From: Microbacterium proteolyticum
GTDB lineage: Bacteria; Actinomycetota; Actinomycetes; Actinomycetales; Microbacteriaceae
NCBI RefSeq assembly: GCF_014192415.1
Contig: NZ_JACHXY010000001.1
Location: 1,550,001-1,614,000 of the forward strand
Reading direction: 5' to 3'
DNA: 64,000 bases
Under the pieces are notes generated by a model that saw only the letters and a list, made by a program, of their open reading frames with translations, had not been told where the DNA came from and ran no database searches. Shown one piece after another: positions 1-9,281 of the stretch. The position numbers and the translations under genes are program-made. Every line of letters starts with the position of its first letter. Within the stretch, counting starts at the first letter, position 1.

Positions 1-108
1 GATGCCGCTGTCGTGCAACTGCGCGAACAGACGGTGGTGCAGCGCGTGGCCGACCGTGGTGAGGCGATGCGCGAGTGCGCGGGGATCAGGAGGTGTGGAG
101 GTGTTCAT
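1..108 (-). CDS. N-terminal fragment of an unidentified protein, cut by the window edge
   Basis: The minus strand reads from an ATG at 108-106 for exactly 36 codons to the window edge (MNTSTPPDPRALAHRL, then TTVGHALHHRLFAQLH). A GAAAGGA ribosome site lies just upstream at about 114-120. The helical, His-containing start would suit a small regulator such as a MarR paralogue, but there is too little sequence to assign a family. It is divergent from the MarR gene at 215 and shares its 106-bp intergenic region with repeated ACATGT sites, so both may answer to the same regulator. Confidence 0.55.
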   Translation of the reverse strand, partial: MNTSTPPDPRALAHRLTTVGHALHHRLFAQLHDSGI

Positions 109-140
109 GGGGGTCCTTTCGTCGGCGGAGGATCCGCCGG

Positions 141-204
141 TGCATGTCATGTGACAACGAATGTACTGTGACATGTATTCCGGTTGCTTGTCAAGCGACA
201 TGTA
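141..204. promoter_or_regulatory. Repeated ACATGT/CATGT operator-like sites between divergent genes
   Basis: The 8-mer GACATGTA occurs at 170-177 and again at 197-204, 27 bp apart, and each contains the palindrome ACATGT. A further CATGTCATGTGACA block lies at 143-156. The downstream copy overlaps the -10 box of the MarR gene. Divergent genes around a MarR promoter with repeated palindromes is the usual autoregulatory arrangement; binding itself is inferred. Confidence 0.5.
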
Positions 205-208
205 AAAT
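203..208 (+). promoter_or_regulatory. -10 box TAAAAT of a leaderless MarR transcript
   Basis: TAAAAT lies 6 nt before the ATG at 215 and no ribosome site precedes that ATG, so transcription should start at or next to the start codon. No good -35 is visible. Confidence 0.55.
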
Positions 209-214
209 CCCGGT

Positions 215-721
215 ATGTCCACCGATGCCGCCGACGAGATCGCCGCAGCCCTCGCGCGTCTGCGTGGCCGGCGCCCGCGTCCGCCCTTCCCGCCCGAGGC
301 GCACCACCACCCGCACGGTGGCCACGGGGGTCCGTGGGGCCGCGGCGCGCCGCCGTGGGCCGACCCCGCGCACGGACGCTTCGGAGGGCCCGCCCGTCTG
401 CGCATGCTCGACGCGCTCGTCGCGGCATCGGGATCGCTGTCGGTCGGCGAGATCGCCGACGCGGTGGGGGTCGACCAGCCCCGCGCATCCCGCCTCGTGC
501 AGCAGTCGGTCGAGCTGGGTCTCGTCGCGCGCGAGCCCGACCCCGACGACGCGCGACGCACCCGCGTGCGGCTGACGCCCGAGGGCCAGGGACTCGTGTC
601 GGGCTTCCGCGGACGCCGGCGGGATGCCGTGCGCTCCGCCCTCGAGTCCTTCAGTGACGACGAGCGCACCGAGTTCGCGCGCCTGCTGGCGAAGTTCGCC
701 GACGCCTGGCCCCGCGACTGA
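215..721 (+). CDS. MarR-family transcriptional regulator
   Basis: A 168-aa protein with a winged-helix domain over about residues 58-135. The recognition helix region DQPRASRLVQQSVELGLV is followed by a wing with the DPDDARRTRVRLTPEG pattern typical of MarR repressors. Residues 20-57 are rich in His, Gly and Pro (HHHPHGGHGG), an extension seen in some actinobacterial MarR proteins and conceivably metal-binding (inference). MarR proteins are dimeric repressors released by small ligands. The start at 215 is chosen because a -10 box sits 6 nt upstream. It converges on the MFS gene at 764-2143, which is a possible but unproven target. Confidence 0.85.
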   Translation: MSTDAADEIAAALARLRGRRPRPPFPPEAHHHPHGGHGGPWGRGAPPWADPAHGRFGGPARLRMLDALVAASGSLSVGEIADAVGVDQPRASRLVQQSVELGLVAREPDPDDARRTRVRLTPEGQGLVSGFRGRRRDAVRSALESFSDDERTEFARLLAKFADAWPRD

Positions 722-763
722 GCTCCCGGCATCCGGTCACCTCCGGCGACATCGCCGGGCTGG

Positions 764-2143
764 TCAGCGGATGACAGCGCCCTTCGCCTTGACCGGAAGC
801 AGGAGCAGCAGGCCCGCGGCGAGGATCAGCACGATGCCCAGGATGCCGAGGCGCGTGTCGCCCGTCACGCCGACGAACAACGCGAACAGGCCCGGCGCGA
901 GGAACGACACCGCGCGGCCGGTCGTGGCGTAAAGGCCGAAGATCTCGCCCTCGCGGCCCTCGGGAGCCACCCGGGCGAGGAACGAGCGGCTGGCCGACTG
1001 CACGGGGCCGACGAAGGCGCCGAGGCCCAGACCCACGATCCAGAATCCGGTCTGCGACGTTCCGATGAAGAGCAGGACGGTGCCGAGCACGATGAGGCTG
1101 GCGAGGGATGCCAGGATCACGCGTTTCGGCCCGAACCGGTCGTCGAGACGCCCGGCGACGAACGTGCTGACCCCGGCGACGAGGTTGGCCGCGACGGCGA
1201 AGTAGAGCACCTCGGTGGAGGTGAAGCCGAACACCTGCGCCGCGATGATCGCCCCGAAGGTGAACACCCCCGCGAGACCGTCGCGGAAGAGGGCGCTGGC
1301 GGCGAGGAACAGCAGCACCTGGCGGCTGTCGCGCCAGAGGGAGCGCAGCGTCCCCCACAGCACGACGTAGGAGCGGAGGAAGCCGACCCGCACCTGGCGG
1401 TCCTGCGCCGGGATCTCGGGCACGCGCAGCAGCACCGGAATCGCGAACACCGCGTACCAGAGGGCGGAGGCGAGGACCGCGAGCCGGATGTTGAGCCCGC
1501 CCTCCTCGGTGACGGCGAGGAGGCCCCCGGCATCCGGATCGCCGAAACTCTGGATGAACAGCACCAGGAGCAGGAGCAGCAGCACGATGCCGCCGACGTA
1601 TCCCATGCCCCAGCCGAAGCCCGAGACGCGGCCGATGTTCTCGCGCGTGGAGACCTGCGTGAGCATGGCGTAGTAGTTGACGCTGGCGAACTCGAAGAAG
1701 ACGTTGCCGACGGCGAGCAGGGTGGCGCCCAGCACGAGGTATCCCGGCGTGCCCTCGACGAACACCATCGCCGCCATCGCGAGCACGACCACGCCGGTGT
1801 TGACGCCCAGCCAGAGCTTGCGTCGGCCCGTACCGTCGGAGCGCTGCCCGAGGACGGGGGCCACGAGCGCGACGACGATGCCCGCGATCATCAGGGCGAC
1901 GCCGACGGCACTGGCGTTGTCGGCGAGCGCCCGCACGAGGGCGGGGTCGTCGGCGTTCCCGTTCGCCGCGGCTCGGACGGCCGGGTCGACGAAGAGCGAG
2001 CTCGCCAGATAGGTGCTGAAGACGAAGGTCGTCACGACGGCGTTGAACGCCGCAGAACCCCAGTCCCACAGGGCCCAGGCGATCACGGGACGGCGGGCGG
2101 ATTCGGGGGGCGGAACGGGCCCGGGCGAAGGCATGTCGGTCAC
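764..2143 (-). CDS. MFS transporter of the UMF1/Atg22-like group
   Basis: This 459-aa polytopic membrane protein has about 12 hydrophobic segments. The opening WALWDWGSAAFNAVVTTF is characteristic of the UMF1 (Atg22-like) branch of the major facilitator superfamily, and a GQRSDGTGRRK loop follows the second or third helix. Substrates of bacterial members are mostly unknown; efflux of amino acids or small metabolites is a family-level guess. The start is GTG at 2143, preceded by AGAAGGG at about 2150-2156. It is convergent with the MarR gene, with only about 40 bp between stop codons. Confidence 0.8.
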   Translation of the reverse strand: MTDMPSPGPVPPPESARRPVIAWALWDWGSAAFNAVVTTFVFSTYLASSLFVDPAVRAAANGNADDPALVRALADNASAVGVALMIAGIVVALVAPVLGQRSDGTGRRKLWLGVNTGVVVLAMAAMVFVEGTPGYLVLGATLLAVGNVFFEFASVNYYAMLTQVSTRENIGRVSGFGWGMGYVGGIVLLLLLLVLFIQSFGDPDAGGLLAVTEEGGLNIRLAVLASALWYAVFAIPVLLRVPEIPAQDRQVRVGFLRSYVVLWGTLRSLWRDSRQVLLFLAASALFRDGLAGVFTFGAIIAAQVFGFTSTEVLYFAVAANLVAGVSTFVAGRLDDRFGPKRVILASLASLIVLGTVLLFIGTSQTGFWIVGLGLGAFVGPVQSASRSFLARVAPEGREGEIFGLYATTGRAVSFLAPGLFALFVGVTGDTRLGILGIVLILAAGLLLLLPVKAKGAVIR

Positions 2144-2250
2144 GCTAGAACCCTTCTGTGAACACCCGGCGATGCCCGGGATCTCGCATCGCCGGCGGTG
2201 CCGGGCGCGTTCAGGTTATCCCCACGCCCGCGCGCGAGCGTGGAGCCGAC

Positions 2251-2256
2251 TACCGT
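2251..2256 (+). promoter_or_regulatory. -10 box TACCGT, probably leaderless helicase mRNA
   Basis: TACCGT lies 6 nt before the ATG at 2263. GGAG at 2257-2260 lies only 2 nt from the ATG, too close to act as a normal ribosome site. Confidence 0.45.
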
Positions 2257-2262
2257 GGAGTC

Positions 2263-4038
2263 ATGGCATCCGAAATCCCCGTCGACTCCGCTGAGGCGGA
2301 GACCGCTCCCGCCCCCCTCACCTTCTCCGATCTGGGTCTGGATGCCAACGTGCTCAAGGCCCTCAAAGACGTCGGCTACGAGACCCCCTCCGCCATCCAG
2401 GCCGCGACCATTCCCGTGCTCCTTCAGGGTCGCGACGTCGTCGGTCTCGCCCAGACCGGTACCGGCAAGACCGCGGCCTTCGCCTTGCCCGTGCTCTCGC
2501 AGATGGAGACCGGACACAAGAATCCCCAGGCCCTCGTGCTCGCCCCCACCCGCGAGCTCGCGCTGCAGGTGTGCGAGGCGTTCGAGAAGTACGCCGCGCA
2601 CATCAAGGGCGTCTCGGTGCTCCCCGTCTACGGCGGGCAGGGCTACGGCCAGCAGCTGTCGGCACTGCGCCGCGGCGTCGACATCGTCGTGGGCACGCCC
2701 GGCCGCATCATGGACCACCTCGACAAGGGCACGCTCGACCTGAGCGAGTTGAAGTACCTCGTGCTCGACGAGGCCGACGAGATGCTCAAGATGGGCTTCG
2801 CCGAAGACGTCGAGACGATCCTCGCCGACACCCCCAAGACGAAGCAGGTGGCGCTCTTCTCGGCCACCATGCCGGCGCAGATCCGTCGCATTTCGGCGCA
2901 GTACCTGAACGACCCCGAAGAGATCACGGTCAAGACCAAGACCGCGACCTCCACGAACATCACCCAGCGCTATCTGATCGTGTCGTACCAGCAGAAGATC
3001 GACGCCCTCACGCGCATCCTCGAGGTCGAGAACTTCGAGGGCATGATCGTCTTCACCCGCACCAAGAACGAGACCGAGACGGTCGCCGAGAAGCTCCGCG
3101 CCCGCGGGTACACCGCCGCCGCGATCAACGGCGACGTCGCCCAGGTGCAGCGCGAGCGCACGGTCAACCAGCTGAAGTCCGGCAAGCTCGACATCCTCGT
3201 CGCCACCGACGTCGCCGCGCGCGGTCTCGACGTGGACCGCATCAGCCACGTCGTCAACTACGACCTGCCGATCGACACCGAGTCGTACGTGCACCGCATC
3301 GGCCGCACCGGTCGCGCCGGCCGCACCGGAGACGCGATCAGCTTCGTCACCCCGCGCGAGCGCCGCATGCTCACCGCGATCGAGAAGGCGACGCGCCAGC
3401 CGCTGACCGAGATGTCGCTGCCGAGCGTCGACGACGTCAACGCCACACGCCTCACCCGCTTCGACGACGCGATCACCACCGCGCTCGAAGACACCGCGGC
3501 GATCGCCACCTTCCGCGACGTCGTGGCCCACTACGTCGAGCACCACGACGTTCCCGAGGCCGACGTGGCCGCGGCCCTCGCCGTCGTCGCCCAGGGCGAC
3601 ACCCCGCTCCTGCTTGAGGCCGAGGCCTTCCGCCAGCAGCGCTTCGACACCGAGCGTCCAGCGCGTGACGGCGGGGGGCGCGACGGCGGGTCTCGTGACG
3701 GTGGCTCGCGCGAAGGTGGCCCGCGCCGCGACACCTCCGGCCGCTTCGCGACCTACCGCATCGCCGTCGGTCGTCGTCAGCGCGTCGAGCCCCGCCAGAT
3801 CGTCGGCGCTCTCGCGAACGAGGGCGGGCTGCGCCGCAACGACTTCGGTGCGATCCAGATCCGCCAGGACTTCTCGCTCGTCGAGCTGCCGGTCGACCTG
3901 TCGAGCGACACGATCGGCCGCCTCGCCGACACCCGCATCTCGGGTCAGCTGATCGACCTGCGCCTCGACGGCGGCGGACGCTCCGCCAAGCGCAGCGACC
4001 GTCCCCAGCGCCGCGAGAGCGACCGCGACCGCGACTGA
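2263..4038 (+). CDS. deaD: DEAD-box ATP-dependent RNA helicase with DbpA-type C-terminal domain
   Basis: A 591-aa helicase. A Q-motif region (TFSDLGLDANVLKALK) is followed by motif I AQTGTGKT at residues 63-70, DEAD at 169-172, SAT in LFSATMP, and motif VI HRIGRTGRAGR. After the two RecA-like domains come an RGG-like linker (RDGGGRDGGSRDGGSREGG) and an RNA-binding domain of the DbpA/CsdA type (GRFATYRIAVGRRQRVEPRQ onward). The layout matches DeaD/CsdA, which unwinds structured RNA in ribosome assembly, cold adaptation and mRNA decay. The start at MASEIP is preferred over an upstream in-frame ATG at 2158 because of its -10 spacing. A hairpin at 4080-4114 ends the unit. Confidence 0.93.
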   Translation: MASEIPVDSAEAETAPAPLTFSDLGLDANVLKALKDVGYETPSAIQAATIPVLLQGRDVVGLAQTGTGKTAAFALPVLSQMETGHKNPQALVLAPTRELALQVCEAFEKYAAHIKGVSVLPVYGGQGYGQQLSALRRGVDIVVGTPGRIMDHLDKGTLDLSELKYLVLDEADEMLKMGFAEDVETILADTPKTKQVALFSATMPAQIRRISAQYLNDPEEITVKTKTATSTNITQRYLIVSYQQKIDALTRILEVENFEGMIVFTRTKNETETVAEKLRARGYTAAAINGDVAQVQRERTVNQLKSGKLDILVATDVAARGLDVDRISHVVNYDLPIDTESYVHRIGRTGRAGRTGDAISFVTPRERRMLTAIEKATRQPLTEMSLPSVDDVNATRLTRFDDAITTALEDTAAIATFRDVVAHYVEHHDVPEADVAAALAVVAQGDTPLLLEAEAFRQQRFDTERPARDGGGRDGGSRDGGSREGGPRRDTSGRFATYRIAVGRRQRVEPRQIVGALANEGGLRRNDFGAIQIRQDFSLVELPVDLSSDTIGRLADTRISGQLIDLRLDGGGRSAKRSDRPQRRESDRDRD

Positions 4039-4079
4039 TCGACGCCCCGGCCCCTGCGCCGGATTCCCGGCATCCGTCC

Positions 4080-4114
4080 GACACCCCCGCCGACCTCCGG
4101 GTCGCGGGGGTGTC
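4080..4114 (+). terminator. Hairpin terminator after the helicase gene
   Basis: GACACCCCCGC (4080-4090) pairs perfectly with GCGGGGGTGTC (4104-4114) around a 13-nt loop. There is no U-tract, as is common in high-G+C actinobacteria. Confidence 0.7.
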
Positions 4115-4302
4115 GTGCGTCCGCGGGGGCGACCCCGTCGGTTCCCCGGGTTCGGGGCGGGTTCTGCCGTTCGGGGCGGGCGGATCGTGCCCCGAGCGGC
4201 CGATCGCGCCCCAAGACGTCGCATCCGGACGCCGCGAGCACCGCACGAGTCCGACCTGACGGCGCGCCACCCAGAAGTTGAGCCAATTCATATCAAGTCA
4301 CC
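4115..4302. other. Intergenic stretch with TTCGGGGCG repeats
   Basis: No credible gene. TCGGGGCGGG occurs at 4152-4161 and again at 4171-4180, and the 17-mer TCGGGGCGGGTTCTGCC (4152-4168) reappears inverted at 31926-31942. GGGGC/GCCCC pairs could fold locally. Confidence 0.5.
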
Positions 4303-4329
4303 TTGACCTCTCCGGAGGGCCGCGGTAAC

Positions 4330-4331
<2 letters not shown>
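4303..4331 (+). promoter_or_regulatory. dnaK promoter
   Basis: TTGACC (-35, 4303-4308), a 17-bp spacer and TAACCT (-10, 4326-4331). The start point should fall near 4338, inside the HspR site. Confidence 0.75.
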
Positions 4332-6293
<1,962 letters not shown>

Positions 6294-6302
6294 GCAGAGA
6301 AC

Positions 6303-6917
6303 ATGGCACACAAGGACGACGAACAGCCCACGGGCTCGGGCGCCGGTCCTGACGAGACGGGGCCGGAGGAGAACACCTCCGGCCCCGCGCCGTCGGGCGA
6401 GCAGTCCGAGACGCAGGACGCCGATGCCGAGGGCCTGACCATCGACGACATCCTCGGCGCCGAGCAGACGCCCGAGGCCGCAGCCGAGGGGGCCTCCTCC
6501 GACAAAGAAGCCTCGCTGCTGATCGACCTCAAGCGACTCCAGGCGGAGTACGCCAACTACCGTCGGCGCACCGAGGAGCAGCGCGAGCGCGAGATCGAGC
6601 GGGCCAAGGGAGAGGCCGTGAAGGGCCTGCTGCCCGTCATGGACGATCTCGACCGCGCCGTCAAGCACGGCGATCTCGTCGAAGGCACGCCCTTCGCCGC
6701 CATCGGCGACAAGGTTCGCGCCGTAGCCGAGCGTCTCGGCGTGGTGTCGTACGGCGCCGTCGGCGACGTGTTCGACCCGCAGCAGCACGAGGCGATCTTC
6801 CAGGCTCCGACCCCCGGTGCGACCGAGACGACGATCCTCGAGGTCGTCGAGGTCGGTTACCGCCTCGGCTCGGTCGAACTGCGACCGGCGAAGGTCGTCG
6901 TCGCCGTGCCGGCCTGA
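6303..6917 (+). CDS. grpE: Nucleotide exchange factor GrpE
   Basis: A 204-aa protein. Residues 1-65 are acidic and disordered. The dimerising helix around LLIDLKRLQAEYANYRRRTE follows, and the C-terminal beta-wing contains VFDPQQHEAIFQ and VVEVGYRLGSVELRPAKVVV, the conserved GrpE signature (family G-Y-x-L/x-x-R-x-A-x-V-x-V). GrpE releases ADP from DnaK. It starts 9 nt after the dnaK stop and is followed 11 nt later by dnaJ, so it is co-transcribed and probably translationally coupled. Confidence 0.96.
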   Translation: MAHKDDEQPTGSGAGPDETGPEENTSGPAPSGEQSETQDADAEGLTIDDILGAEQTPEAAAEGASSDKEASLLIDLKRLQAEYANYRRRTEEQREREIERAKGEAVKGLLPVMDDLDRAVKHGDLVEGTPFAAIGDKVRAVAERLGVVSYGAVGDVFDPQQHEAIFQAPTPGATETTILEVVEVGYRLGSVELRPAKVVVAVPA

Positions 6918-6928
6918 GAGGAGGACCA

Positions 6929-7912
6929 ATGGCGAGTCAGGACTGGTTCGACAAGGACTTCTACCAGGTCCTCGGTGTCGATAAGAGCGTCAGCGCGGCC
7001 GATCTGAAGAAGACCTACCGCAAGCTCGCGCGTCAGTACCACCCCGACTCGAACCCGGGAGACGCGAAGGCCGAGGCGAAGTTCAAGGAGATCAGCGAGG
7101 CCTACTCGGTGCTCAACGACCCCGAACAGCGCGAGGAGTACGACCAGATCCGGGCCATGGGCTCGGGGGCGCGCTTCTCGGCTCCGGGGACGGGCGGTGG
7201 CGGGGGCTTCGACGACGTCTTCAGCCGGTTCGGCCAGGGCCGGGGGCAGCAGCCGCAGCCCGGCTTCGAGGACATCTTCTCGATGTTCGATCAGCAGGGC
7301 GGCGGCTTCGGCTCCGGCCGGTTCGGTCAGACCACCGGTGGATTCCGCGGCTTCGGCGGCCCGCAGCGCGGGTCCGACGTCACGGCGCGCACGACGATCG
7401 ACTTCGTCACGGCAGCCAAGGGCGAGACCATCACCCTCCAGGGCGAAGACAACGTGCCCTTCAAGGTGAAGATCCCGGCCGGCGTCTCCGATGGGCAGAA
7501 GATCCGTCTCCGCGGCCGCGGCCGTAAATCTCCCGACGGTGGAGAGAGCGGCGACATCGTGGTGACCGTCGCGGTGCGCCCGCACCCGGTGTTCACACGC
7601 GACGGCCTCAACCTGCGGGTGACGGTGCCGGTGACCTTCACCGAAGCGGCCCTCGGCGCGACCATCGAGGTCCCCACCCTCGGCGGCGACCCGGTGCGGC
7701 TCCGCGTCGCGCCCGGCACCCCGTCGGGGCGCGTCCTGCGCGTCAAGGGCCGCGGGATCGAGTCGACCAAGGGCTCGGGCGATCTGCTCGCCGAGGTGCA
7801 GGTCGCGGTTCCCGCCCACCTCGACGATGCCGCCCGCGAAGCGCTCGAGCGGTTCCAGGCACTGCAACCGAAAGAGAACCCCCGCGCCGACCTGATGGCC
7901 AAAGCGCGGTAG
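6929..7912 (+). CDS. dnaJ: DnaJ-type co-chaperone without zinc finger
   Basis: This 327-aa Hsp40 has a J domain at about residues 9-75 with HPD at 38-40, a Gly/Phe-rich stretch at about 80-150, and two C-terminal beta domains. It contains no cysteine, so the CxxCxGxG zinc repeats of classical DnaJ are absent; it is a type II (CbpA/DnaJB-like) protein. It stimulates DnaK ATPase and delivers substrates. AGAGGAGG lies a few nt before ATG 6929. Its position in the dnaK-grpE-dnaJ-hspR operon is where most actinobacteria have a zinc-finger DnaJ, so the missing domain is notable. Confidence 0.93.
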   Translation: MASQDWFDKDFYQVLGVDKSVSAADLKKTYRKLARQYHPDSNPGDAKAEAKFKEISEAYSVLNDPEQREEYDQIRAMGSGARFSAPGTGGGGGFDDVFSRFGQGRGQQPQPGFEDIFSMFDQQGGGFGSGRFGQTTGGFRGFGGPQRGSDVTARTTIDFVTAAKGETITLQGEDNVPFKVKIPAGVSDGQKIRLRGRGRKSPDGGESGDIVVTVAVRPHPVFTRDGLNLRVTVPVTFTEAALGATIEVPTLGGDPVRLRVAPGTPSGRVLRVKGRGIESTKGSGDLLAEVQVAVPAHLDDAAREALERFQALQPKENPRADLMAKAR

Positions 7913-7932
7913 AACTGCAGGACGAGAGGTCT

Positions 7933-7961
7933 CCCGGCATCCGTCGTCACAGGATGCCGGG
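7933..7961 (+). terminator. dnaJ-hspR intercistronic GGATGCC hairpin
   Basis: CCCGGCATCC (7933-7942) pairs with GGATGCCGGG (7952-7961) around a 9-nt loop. Lying between two genes of one operon and lacking a U-tract, it may attenuate or protect mRNA rather than fully terminate. Confidence 0.55.
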
Positions 7962-7991
7962 GACCCGCTGGAGCGACGGAGAGGAGAGACC

Positions 7992-8429
7992 GTGTCCGAG
8001 AGGGAGATCGACGAAGACGCCCCCATCTTCGCCATCGCCGCCGCGGCGGAGCTGTCGAACATGCACCCGCAGACGTTGCGGCAGTACGACCGGCTCGGTC
8101 TCGTCGTGCCCGCGCGCACCCAGGGCGGATCGCGGAGGTACTCGAGCCGCCACGTTCACCAGCTGCGCGAGGTCGCCCGGATGTCGGGCGAGGGCATGAG
8201 CCTCCCCGCCATCGCCCGCCTGCTCACCCTCGAGCAGCAGGTGCACGATCTCGCCCGTCGGGTGAACGACCTCGAGCGTCAGCTCACCCTCGAGCGCCAG
8301 TCGCGCCCGGGCGCACGCGTCTTCGCGGCCGGAGCCACGGGCTCGGTCGTCACCCTCCGCCACGGTGCCCGCGTGCGTCGTGCCACCGACATCGTGCTCT
8401 GGCGTCCGCGCGACATCCACGGCGACTGA
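7992..8429 (+). CDS. hspR: HspR, MerR-family heat-shock repressor
   Basis: A 145-aa regulator. A MerR-type helix-turn-helix lies at about residues 14-80 (AELSNMHPQTLRQYDRLGLV, then the wing GGSRRYS). A heptad-rich coil LTLEQQVHDLARRVNDLERQ follows, with a basic C-terminus. The sequence YDRLGLV plus the short coil is typical of HspR. It represses dnaK and clpB by binding HAIR sites, with DnaK as thermosensing partner in well-studied actinobacteria. Both HAIR sites are present in this window (4330, 18891). The start is GTG at 7992 behind GGAGAGGAGAGAC. As the fourth gene of the dnaK operon it is autoregulated. Confidence 0.95.
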   Translation: MSEREIDEDAPIFAIAAAAELSNMHPQTLRQYDRLGLVVPARTQGGSRRYSSRHVHQLREVARMSGEGMSLPAIARLLTLEQQVHDLARRVNDLERQLTLERQSRPGARVFAAGATGSVVTLRHGARVRRATDIVLWRPRDIHGD

Positions 8430-8444
8430 TCCCCGCGGGATCCC

Positions 8445-8470
8445 GGATGCCACGGGTGCCGGTGGCATCC
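8445..8470. terminator. Hairpin after hspR
   Basis: GGATGCCAC (8445-8453) pairs with GTGGCATCC (8462-8470) around an 8-nt loop, between the convergent hspR and 8529-9122 genes. It can serve both strands. Confidence 0.6.
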
Positions 8471-8528
8471 ACAGGCCCAGTCACCCGTGGCCCACGAGCC
8501 CTTCGGCGGGGATCGGGCGTCGCAGCGG

Positions 8529-9122
8529 TCAGGCGGGGTCGATGCGCAAGACCGTGGGCGACTCGCCGACCCGCAGGTCGTCGGCCACGCGGATCGTGCG
8601 GGCCACGGCATCCACTGCTCCGATGACCGTGCCGAACCGCTCCCGATCGGCGCACACCGCCGTGACCGTCACGAAGTGCGAGCCCGTGTCCCACGTGTAC
8701 GTCGCGAACGGCGGAGTGCGTGCGTCGCTCGGCAGCGGCATCGCGAGCTTCTCGCCCACCCCGAGGAAGGGGTTGGGGAACGATTCGGTGTCGTCGTACT
8801 CCATCGGCATCATGGCCCGCGCGGTGCGCGCCTGCGGGGTGGCCTCCTGCAGCTGCGCCATGACGACGAGCAGTTCGGGATCGCTCTTCCACACCCATAC
8901 GAGCACGCGACCGGCGGCGCGGCGCATCAGCAGGGGGGCTGCTTGGCTGAGGATCCACGCGAACGCGCCGCCGCCGGGTCGAGGGGCCGCGCCGGCGGCC
9001 TGATTCGCCTGGCTGAGCAGCATGCCGATCGCCGCCTTCCGGTGACGACGCCCGCGAAAACCGAGAGATCCGGTCACGGGCACCCAGAGGTCGGCGGGAG
9101 CGTCGGCCTGCAGTCGAGACAT
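8529..9122 (-). CDS. Hypothetical protein
   Basis: I do not recognise this 197-aa protein. It has an N-terminal DLWVPVTGSLGFRGRR stretch, a moderately hydrophobic middle (AFAWILSQAAPLLMRRAAGR, LVVMAQLQEA) but no clear transmembrane segment, and a C-terminal beta-rich part (SHFVTVTAVCADRERFGTVI, ADDLRVGESPTVLRI). Codon use matches its neighbours, so it is probably a real conserved actinobacterial gene. It is read divergently from the ABC exporter. Its ATG is 6 nt from a TAGGCT box, consistent with a leaderless mRNA. Confidence 0.7.
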   Translation of the reverse strand: MSRLQADAPADLWVPVTGSLGFRGRRHRKAAIGMLLSQANQAAGAAPRPGGGAFAWILSQAAPLLMRRAAGRVLVWVWKSDPELLVVMAQLQEATPQARTARAMMPMEYDDTESFPNPFLGVGEKLAMPLPSDARTPPFATYTWDTGSHFVTVTAVCADRERFGTVIGAVDAVARTIRVADDLRVGESPTVLRIDPA

Positions 9123-9128
9123 GGGTTC

Positions 9129-9134
9129 AGCCTA
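9129..9134 (-). promoter_or_regulatory. -10 box TAGGCT, leaderless start of the 8529-9122 gene
   Basis: TAGGCT on the minus strand ends 6 nt before the ATG at 9122, with no ribosome site in between. Confidence 0.5.
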
Positions 9135-9281
9135 CGATCCGTCGCTGCGCCGCGGACGACGAGGGCCCGTGTTCGCGACGAGAGAACGCTCCCACAGCCG
9201 AGAGGGTCGCCGGTGTCGGAGGTTGGTGCCAGGCTGTACTCCGCGGCCACCGCGACCGCGTCGACCTGTTCTGGAGGTGCC

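Noticed and set aside
2140..4224. 694-codon minus-strand open frame across the RNA helicase gene
   Set aside because: Antisense shadow: the plus strand has all DEAD-box motifs, while this frame gives repetitive Asp/Gly/Val/Arg-rich sequence with no domain.
8487..9281. In-frame extension upstream of ABC exporter subunit 1
   Set aside because: Overlaps the oppositely oriented 8529-9122 gene; GTG 9282 has a good ribosome site and starts the first membrane helix.
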